Shown here piece by piece: positions 58,589-64,000 of a stretch of DNA of 64,000 nucleotides (its first letter is position 1; each line of letters begins with the position of its first letter). The DNA lies in the NCBI RefSeq assembly GCF_014648415.1, contig NZ_BMRB01000001.1, positions 62,001-126,000 of the forward strand, given 5' to 3'. Under the pieces are notes generated by a model. That model saw only the letters and a program-made list of their open reading frames with translations, ran no database searches and was not told the DNA's origin. The DNA is from Actinokineospora fastidiosa. GTDB taxonomy: Bacteria; Actinomycetota; Actinomycetes; Mycobacteriales; Pseudonocardiaceae. Both the position numbers and the translations under genes were made by a program.

Positions 58589-59770
58589 TCAGTCGGCGTA
58601 GGTGAAGTTGCGGCCGTTGTGGGGGTCGAAGAGGTGGATCTTGTCTGTGTCGAACCAGATGCGGGCGGGGTGGCCCTCCTTGGCCTGCGACGACGCTGAC
58701 AACCGGGTGATGATCTGGGTTCCGTCGGCGCTCAGGTCGGAGGCGCCTGCGTCGGCGGCGAGTTCTTCCAGTTCGGCTGATGTCGCCATCTCGCCCTCCA
58801 GGGTGAAGTAGGCGAACTTGTCCGAGCCCATCGACTCCAGCACATCCACGGTGGACTCGAAGGTGGCTCCGCCGGACATCGCCGTGTCGTCCAGGAGGGT
58901 GGCGTCCTCGAAGTGTTCTGGGCGCAGTCCCATGATCACCTCGCGGGGGGCGTCGGCGTCTTCCAGCAGGGTTCGGATTCGGTCGGTCAGGGGGAAGTTC
59001 CCCAGGGGGCTGGAGACGCTGCTGTTCTCCAGGCGGGCGGGGACGAAGTTCATCGACGGTGAGCCGATGAACCCGGCCACGAACAGGTTCACCGGCTGCT
59101 CGTAGAGGAACTGGGGCGAGCCGATCTGCTGGACCAAGCCGCCGCGCATCACCACCACGCGGTCGCCCAGGGTCATGGCCTCGGTCTGGTCGTGGGTGAC
59201 GTACACCGTGGTGGTGCCCAGTTTCTTCTGGATCTTCGCCACCGACGTGCGCATCTGCACCCGCAGCTTGGCGTCCAGATTGGACAGGGGCTCGTCCATC
59301 AGGAACGCCTTCGGGTCGCGCACGATGGCGCGGCCCATCGCCACGCGTTGGCGTTGGCCGCCGGAGAGGTTGGACGGGCGGCGGTCGAGGTGTTGGGTCA
59401 GGTCGAGGATGCGCGCGGCCTCGTCGACCTTCGCCCGGACGGTCTTGTCGTCGACCTTGGCCAGACGCAGCGGGAAGGCCATGTTCTCCCGCACCGTCAT
59501 GTGCGGGTACAGGGCGTAGGACTGGAACACCATCGCGATGTCGCGGTCCTTCGGCGCGCGCTCGTTGACCCGCTCGCCATCGATGCGCAGCTCGCCGGAG
59601 GTGATGTCCTCCAGGCCCGCGATCATGTTCAACGTCGTCGACTTCCCGCACCCCGACGGGCCGACGAGGATGATGAACTCCCCGTCGGCGATCGTCAGGT
59701 CCACGTCGGACACCGCGAGCGCGCCGTCCGGGTACTGCTTGCTCACCTTGTCCAGAACGATCTCAGCCAT
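58589..59770 (-). CDS. sugC: ABC transporter ATPase, SugC-like (trehalose importer)
   Basis: A 393-residue MalK-type ATPase. Walker [10 protein letters not shown] (37-45), Q loop [10 protein letters not shown], signature [16 protein letters not shown] (about 134-149), Walker [13 protein letters not shown] (about 154-165), H loop [11 protein letters not shown], then a C-terminal regulatory TOBE/OB domain (residues about 240-393). The last gene of lpqY-sugA-sugB-sugC, starting 4 bp before the end of sugB spacing. In mycobacteria this transporter recycles trehalose released by mycolyl transfer; non-mycolate actinobacteria may use it for trehalose or maltose uptake. Confidence 0.9.
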   Translation of the reverse strand: MAEIVLDKVSKQYPDGALAVSDVDLTIADGEFIILVGPSGCGKSTTLNMIAGLEDITSGELRIDGERVNERAPKDRDIAMVFQSYALYPHMTVRENMAFPLRLAKVDDKTVRAKVDEAARILDLTQHLDRRPSNLSGGQRQRVAMGRAIVRDPKAFLMDEPLSNLDAKLRVQMRTSVAKIQKKLGTTTVYVTHDQTEAMTLGDRVVVMRGGLVQQIGSPQFLYEQPVNLFVAGFIGSPSMNFVPARLENSSVSSPLGNFPLTDRIRTLLEDADAPREVIMGLRPEHFEDATLLDDTAMSGGATFESTVDVLESMGSDKFAYFTLEGEMATSAELEELAADAGASDLSADGTQIITRLSASSQAKEGHPARIWFDTDKIHLFDPHNGRNFTYAD

Positions 59771-59774
59771 GGCT

Positions 59775-60608
59775 TCAGCCCTTCACGGCGCCGGACGTCA
59801 GCCCCGCGACGATGCGGCGCTGGAAGAACAACACGAACACGATGATCGGGATGGTGATCACCACAGCTGCGGCGGAGATCGTCCCGGTCGGGTCCTCGAA
59901 CTGCGACGACCCGGTGAAGAACGACAGCGCGGCGGGCACGGTCCGCGACGCCTCGGTCGAGGTGAGCGAGATCGCGAACAGGAAGTCGTTCCAGCAGAAG
60001 ATGAACACCAGGATCGCCGTGGTGAACACCCCGGGCGCGGCCAGCGGCGCGATGACCCGGCGGAACGCCTGCGCGGGCGTCGCGCCGTCCATCTTCGCCG
60101 CCTTCTCCAGCTCCCACGGGATCTCCCGGAAGAACGCCGAGAGGGTGTAGATCGCCAGCGGCAGCGCGAAGGTGATGTAGGGCAGGATCAGGCCGGGCCA
60201 GGTGTCGAACAGCCCGAGCGAGCGCTCCATCTCGAACAGCGGCGACACCAGCGACACCTGCGGGAACATCGCGATCAGCAGCGACACCCCGACCAGCGCC
60301 CGCTTGCCGGGGAACTCCAGCCGGGCGATGGCGTACGCGGCCATCGTGCCCAGCACCACCGCGATCAGCGTGGAGATGAGCGCGATGCCGATCGAGTTGC
60401 CCAGCGCGCGCAGGAACGTCGTCGTGCTGAAGATGTCGGCGTAGTTCTGCAGCGTCCACTCGCGCGGGATGAAGTTGCCGTCGGTGAGCGTGGCGGGTGT
60501 CTTGAACGACAGCGACACGATCCACAGCACCGGGACCAGCGCGTAGATGACGACGATGATGTCGAGCAGTGTCCACCGGGCCTTGGCCCCGGTCGTCATG
60601 GCGGCCAT
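59775..60608 (-). CDS. sugB: ABC transporter permease, SugB-like
   Basis: A 277-residue MalG-type permease with six transmembrane helices. The cytoplasmic EAA loop is visible as [25 protein letters not shown] (about 172-196), which couples to the ATPase. It ends LTSGAVKG, as is typical for MalG-type proteins. ATG at 60608 overlaps the sugA stop (TGATG). Second ATG six bases in would give MTTGAK; either possible. Confidence 0.9.
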   Translation of the reverse strand: MAAMTTGAKARWTLLDIIVVIYALVPVLWIVSLSFKTPATLTDGNFIPREWTLQNYADIFSTTTFLRALGNSIGIALISTLIAVVLGTMAAYAIARLEFPGKRALVGVSLLIAMFPQVSLVSPLFEMERSLGLFDTWPGLILPYITFALPLAIYTLSAFFREIPWELEKAAKMDGATPAQAFRRVIAPLAAPGVFTTAILVFIFCWNDFLFAISLTSTEASRTVPAALSFFTGSSQFEDPTGTISAAAVVITIPIIVFVLFFQRRIVAGLTSGAVKG

Positions 60609-61558
60609 CAGCGTCGCCCCCGATCGTCGCTGCCCGGCGCCGCGGTGCCGAACACCTTGACGAAGATGAACGCGATCAGCGCCACCGCGACGAAGATGAG
60701 CACCGACATCGTCGAGCCGATGCCCAGGTTCAGGCCTCTGATCAGGTTGCTGTAGGTGATCATCGAGACCGATGAGGTCTCCTGCGCGCCCGCTGTCAGC
60801 ACGAAGATGTTGTCGAAGATGCGGAACGCGTCCAGCGTGCGGAACAGCAGCGCGACCAGGATCGCGGGCTTCATCACCGGCAGCATCACCTTGGTGAAGC
60901 GCTGCCAGGCCGACGCGCCGTCCATCGACGCCGCCTTGAGCAGGTCCTCCGGCACCAGCGCCAGGCCCGCCATGAGCAGCAGCGCCATGAACGGCACCGT
61001 CTTCCACACCTCGGCGAGGATGATGATGGCCAGCGCGGGCGCCCGCTCGGTCAGCAGCGCCGACTCGGGCGCGACGAGTTCGGCGAGGTAGCCGGTGTCC
61101 TGGGTCCAGGCGTAGCGCCAGGAGAACGCGGCCACCACCGTCACGATGCCGTACGGGATCAGCGCGACGGTGCGCACCAGCCCGCGGGCCACCAGCGTCC
61201 GGTGCATGATCAGCGCGAGCGCCATGCCGAGCACCAGCTCGATGACCACGGAGATGACGGTGATCAGGCTGGTCACCCAGAACGCGTTCCACCAGTACCC
61301 GTTGGACAGAACGGTGATGTAGTTGTCGAACCCGATGAACTCGCGCTGGTCCGGGAACCGCAGGTCGTAGCGCTGCAGCGACAGCCAGATCGAGTACGCG
61401 ATCGGATAGCCGGTGACGGCCACCATCACCAGGGCTGCGGGCGCGCAGAGCAGCCAGGCGAGCTTGCGCTCGGCCCGCTTGCCCTCGCTCACCTTCTGCC
61501 TGCGCGGCGGATCGGCCGGTTGGGTCGAACCAGGAGGCGGGACGACCGTCTGGCTCAC
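60608..61558 (-). CDS. sugA: ABC transporter permease, SugA-like
   Basis: A 316-residue MalF-type permease. N-terminal 40 residues are cytosolic and basic, followed by six or seven transmembrane helices; EAA loop [25 protein letters not shown] (about 205-229). It forms the translocation pore with SugB. GTG at 61558 overlaps the lpqY stop (GTGA). Its pair with SugB and the LpqY order exactly reproduces the mycobacterial lpqY-sugABC operon. Confidence 0.9.
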   Translation of the reverse strand: MSQTVVPPPGSTQPADPPRRQKVSEGKRAERKLAWLLCAPAALVMVAVTGYPIAYSIWLSLQRYDLRFPDQREFIGFDNYITVLSNGYWWNAFWVTSLITVISVVIELVLGMALALIMHRTLVARGLVRTVALIPYGIVTVVAAFSWRYAWTQDTGYLAELVAPESALLTERAPALAIIILAEVWKTVPFMALLLMAGLALVPEDLLKAASMDGASAWQRFTKVMLPVMKPAILVALLFRTLDAFRIFDNIFVLTAGAQETSSVSMITYSNLIRGLNLGIGSTMSVLIFVAVALIAFIFVKVFGTAAPGSDDRGRR

Positions 61559-62811
61559 GGCAGGACCCCCTTCGAGTCGAGGGCGTTCTGCACCTCGCGG
61601 CGCAGTCGGTCGGCCGTCTCCGGCGGGTTGATGTCCCTCGGCGGCGACAGGATCGTGGAGATCAGCGTCGAGACGTTCTGGTAGGCCGGGGTGAGCGGCC
61701 GGATCGCCGCCTTCTTCAACTCCGCCAGGATGGTCTCGCGCATCGGGTACGCCTCCTCCATCTCCGGCTCGGCGTACACCGACTCGATGGTGGGCGGCAC
61801 GCCGGAGTTGATCGCGGAGAACTTCTGGCTCTCGGCGCTGCGCAGGCACTTGGCCGCCTCGAACGCCTCCGCCTTGTGCTCGGAGTAGGCGCTGACGGCG
61901 AGGTTGAACCCGCCGAGCGTGGCCGTGCCGGTGTTGGCCGGGTCGAGCGCGGGATAGGGCGCCCAGCGCAGGGTCTCGATCAGCTCGGGGTTGGCCTCGG
62001 TCATCGCGGCGTACACGTAGGGCCAGTTGATCTGGAAGGCCGCGCCGCCGTCCTGGAACGCCAGGCGGATGTCGTCCTCCTGCGCGTTGGACAGCGACGG
62101 GCTCGACACCGGGGACACCGCCAGGTTCCGCAGCGCCTCCAGCGCCTCGACCGCGCCCTCGTCGAACACGGCGCGCGTGCTGTCCTCGGAGAGGATCCGC
62201 CCGCCCGCGCCCTCGACGAGGGTGTTGAACTGCACGACCAGGCCCTCGTACTGGGCGCCGGTCATGAGGACGGTGTGCGGCTTGCCCTGGTCGCGCAGCC
62301 GCTCGGCCATCTGGAGCATCTCGGACCAGGAGCGGGGCGGCTCGGGGGTCAGGTCGGAGCGGTACCAGAGCAGCTGGACGTTGGTGTTCTTCGGCGCGGA
62401 GTAGAGCTTGCCCTCCCACATGGCCGTCTGGAGTGGACCTTCGAGGGTGCCCGCCTCGACGTCGGCGCGGTCCGCGCCCGTCCACTCCTGGATCCACCCG
62501 GCCTCGGCGAACTCGGCCACCCAGGTCACGTCCAGGCCGAGGACGTCCATGTCGGTGTCGCCCGCGGCGAGCCTGCGCACCATCTGCTCGCGCTGGGCGT
62601 CCGCGGTGCGCGGGAGGGTGTTGAGCGCGATGACGTAGCGGCCGTCCGCCTCGTCGGTGCACCTGGCGACGACCTGGTCGAAGTTCTGCTCGGTGGAGTA
62701 GTACACGTTGATCGTCAGCGGGCCGCCGTCCGACCCGCAGGCGGCCGAGGTCGCCAGCACCGCGGCGCACAGCACCGCGGGGAGGCGACGGCGGCCGGGG
62801 GGATGCTTCAT
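61555..62811 (-). CDS. lpqY: trehalose-binding lipoprotein LpqY
   Basis: A 418-residue extracellular solute-binding lipoprotein. Signal peptide with lipobox TSAAC (Cys25). Compared from memory with mycobacterial LpqY, several segments match closely: [72 protein letters not shown] and [24 protein letters not shown]. It would capture trehalose for the SugABC importer. ATG at 62811 with GGAAGGAGG. First gene of the operon, 148 bp downstream of the stress/membrane protein gene. Confidence 0.92.
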   Translation of the reverse strand: MKHPPGRRRLPAVLCAAVLATSAACGSDGGPLTINVYYSTEQNFDQVVARCTDEADGRYVIALNTLPRTADAQREQMVRRLAAGDTDMDVLGLDVTWVAEFAEAGWIQEWTGADRADVEAGTLEGPLQTAMWEGKLYSAPKNTNVQLLWYRSDLTPEPPRSWSEMLQMAERLRDQGKPHTVLMTGAQYEGLVVQFNTLVEGAGGRILSEDSTRAVFDEGAVEALEALRNLAVSPVSSPSLSNAQEDDIRLAFQDGGAAFQINWPYVYAAMTEANPELIETLRWAPYPALDPANTGTATLGGFNLAVSAYSEHKAEAFEAAKCLRSAESQKFSAINSGVPPTIESVYAEPEMEEAYPMRETILAELKKAAIRPLTPAYQNVSTLISTILSPPRDINPPETADRLRREVQNALDSKGVLP

Positions 62812-62959
62812 CGCCCTGCCTCCTTCCGACGGACACGTCGTGGAGGCGTGCACCGCGACGTGCCGCCGGTGCACCCGGGGAGCCGCGCGCACCGGTCACC
62901 CGAACCTAGATCCGGTGATCACCAGCCGCAATTCGACCGGTCGCGCTGCCCCGTTCGGC

Positions 62960-63466
62960 CTAGCTGGGGCGCATGGCGAGCTTGGCCAGCAGGTCCCGGC
63001 CGCGCTCGGCGTTGCGCGGCTGCGCGAGCACGTCGTAGCGGCCCGCGACGAGCTGGGTTGCGGAGGCGAAGTCGCGGGTGCGGGTGCTGGCGTAGCCGAC
63101 GGCGGCGAACACCAGCCCGAACACGACCCCGGCGGCGAGGCCGACCAGGATCGGCGCGAACGAGGCCTGCTGGGTGCTGAACAGGCCGAGCAGCAGGCCC
63201 ACGAACAGGCCGAACCACGCTCCCGACAGCGCGCCGGTGCCCAGGACCTTCGGCCAGCTCAGGCGCCCGATCACCCGCTCGACCAGCATCACGTCGACAC
63301 CGACGATGGTGACCTCCTCGACCGGGAACTCGTTGCCCGCCAGGTGCTCCACCGCCCGGTGTGCCTCTTGGTAGGTGGCATAGGACCCGATCGGCCACCC
63401 GGTGGGCGGCGTCGGGACCTTGGGCAGGCCCTGGTTGCGGCCAGAGCCGGAGAACGCACCGGTCAT
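62960..63466 (-). CDS. Rv1234-like membrane protein with general-stress-protein N-terminus
   Basis: A 168-residue protein. N-terminal half has the general stress protein 17M/YflT fold (GSYATYQEAHRAVEHLAGNEFPVEEVTIVGVDVMLVERVIGRLSWPKVL), then two or three transmembrane helices (about 85-105, 113-135) and a C-terminal motif TQLVAGRYDVLAQPRNAERGRDLL. M. tuberculosis Rv1234, directly upstream of lpqY, has the same architecture and recognisable motifs. ATG at 63466 looks leaderless (CACTAT 7-8 bases upstream). It may be functionally linked to the trehalose importer; not proven. Confidence 0.85.
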   Translation of the reverse strand: MTGAFSGSGRNQGLPKVPTPPTGWPIGSYATYQEAHRAVEHLAGNEFPVEEVTIVGVDVMLVERVIGRLSWPKVLGTGALSGAWFGLFVGLLLGLFSTQQASFAPILVGLAAGVVFGLVFAAVGYASTRTRDFASATQLVAGRYDVLAQPRNAERGRDLLAKLAMRPS

Positions 63467-63513
63467 ACCCCCATAGTGCCAAGTGGCCACGACCGGTGCG
63501 AACCCGATACCGA

Positions 63514-64000
63514 CTACGTGATGACGCTGGCCACCACGGCGCCGTCGGCGTCGTAGGCGGTCACCCGGACGTCGGCCAAGCCGGTGGGCGCCCAGTCCAC
63601 GGGGTAGACGAATCGGACCAGGTAGGTGCCGTTGGCGACGACGGCGTCGGCGCTGCGCCCGTCGGAGGCGACCGTGACGCGCGCGATCCGGTCGTCGAGG
63701 ACGCGGCCCGCCACGACGCGGGCGCCCCGCCTGCCCAGCGCCCGCTCCCCGGCGCTGGAGGTGGCCAGGTCCAGGGTCACCGCGCCGGGCTCGTCGTCGC
63801 GCCCGGACCCGAAGCTGGCGAACCCGCCGTTGTAGTGGCCCCCCGCGTCGACGTCGCAGTGGACCATCAGGCCGTTCCCGACGATCAGGGCCAGGCGGCC
63901 CGCGTCGTCGTCGAGCAGGTTGCGCAGCCGGACGGTCTCGGGGGTGTCGCTGATGCCGGGGGTGGACGGGGTGGCGTCCGAGCCGAGCGCGGACAGGGCG
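63514..64000 (-). CDS. unrecognised secreted or surface protein, C-terminal part (cut by window edge)
   Basis: The minus strand has an uninterrupted frame from the window edge to TAG at 63514: 162 codons are visible. The visible part contains LVGNGLMVHCDVDAGGHYNGGFASFGSGRDDEPG and a C-terminal beta-rich region (TYLVRFVYPVDWAPTGLADVRVTAYDADGAVVASVIT), reminiscent of an immunoglobulin-like or carbohydrate-binding surface domain. The N-terminus is missing, so no family can be assigned. It lies 47 bp upstream of the stress-protein gene, on the same strand. Confidence 0.55.
   Translation of the reverse strand, partial: ALSALGSDATPSTPGISDTPETVRLRNLLDDDAGRLALIVGNGLMVHCDVDAGGHYNGGFASFGSGRDDEPGAVTLDLATSSAGERALGRRGARVVAGRVLDDRIARVTVASDGRSADAVVANGTYLVRFVYPVDWAPTGLADVRVTAYDADGAVVASVIT

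Noticed and set aside
1-64000. tRNA, rRNA, insertion sequences, prophage, integrases
   Set aside because: None seen on reading both strands; no transposase or integrase product among the frames.

Overview
The window reads as chromosomal DNA from a high-GC actinobacterium. Third-codon positions are saturated with G/C, GTG and TTG starts are common, and many genes overlap by ATGA, GTGA or TGATG. Pseudonocardiales (the Actinokineospora/Saccharothrix/Lentzea side) is the best guess, because mycobacterial-type gene order is combined with EspG/PPE-like type VII secretion substrates and DUF3152, DUF3107 and TIGR02569 proteins. No rRNA, tRNA, insertion sequence, prophage or CRISPR array was seen.

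Layout: 1-2.2 kb holds a DUF2207-like protein cut by the edge, a secreted zinc metallopeptidase and a small membrane protein. 2.2-11.1 kb is a DNA-repair and housekeeping block: K+ channel, AdnB, AdnA, lipase-like hydrolase, alkyltransferase-like protein. 11.3-23.4 kb is an accessory block made of a TPR protein, pirin, and a nearly self-contained nitrate/nitrite assimilation cluster (CbiX-like chelatase, HemD-winged-helix fusion, NirD, NirB, NarK, flavoprotein, NasC). 23.4-38.7 kb resumes the housekeeping block (TIGR02569, MoeZ, DUF3152, TetR, DUF3107, ferritin-like, RhlE-type helicase, PQQ-like membrane protein). In its middle sit a PP2C phosphatase with a coupled unknown protein, a YefM/RelE toxin-antitoxin pair, a hydrolase, and an AurF-like oxygenase with its divergent TetR regulator. 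From memory of Mycobacterium tuberculosis gene order, 2.2-38.7 kb corresponds to Rv3200c-Rv3212 with insertions.

38.7-47.5 kb carries single genes: hydrolase, 4Fe-4S RecB-like nuclease, ArsC-like, MarC, PHP phosphoesterase, PH-domain protein with a 53-residue companion, Nudix, DUF2332, MaoC, and corA with a structured leader. 47.5-54.4 kb holds two tandem, diverged copies of a three-gene module encoding a PPE-like protein, a PE-like helical protein with a YxxxD/E secretion motif, and an EspG-family chaperone. No ESX core gene accompanies them. In one copy the PE-like domain is fused behind about 720 residues of Pro/Gly-rich repeats. This is the most unusual part of the window.

54.5-58.2 kb has a metallophosphoesterase, a solitary ParB-like protein, a divergent MarR pair sharing a palindromic operator, a repeat-rich non-coding stretch and a secreted I36-type inhibitor. 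58.6-63.5 kb is an LpqY-SugABC trehalose importer operon with its usual upstream stress/membrane protein, and 63.5-64 kb is the tail of an unrecognised gene.

Regulatory DNA readable by eye includes a GlnR-type box before nirB, tandem TetR operators, a MarR palindrome, direct repeats at the toxin-antitoxin and rhlE promoters, two perfect 16-bp terminator hairpins and a 32-bp perfect palindrome.
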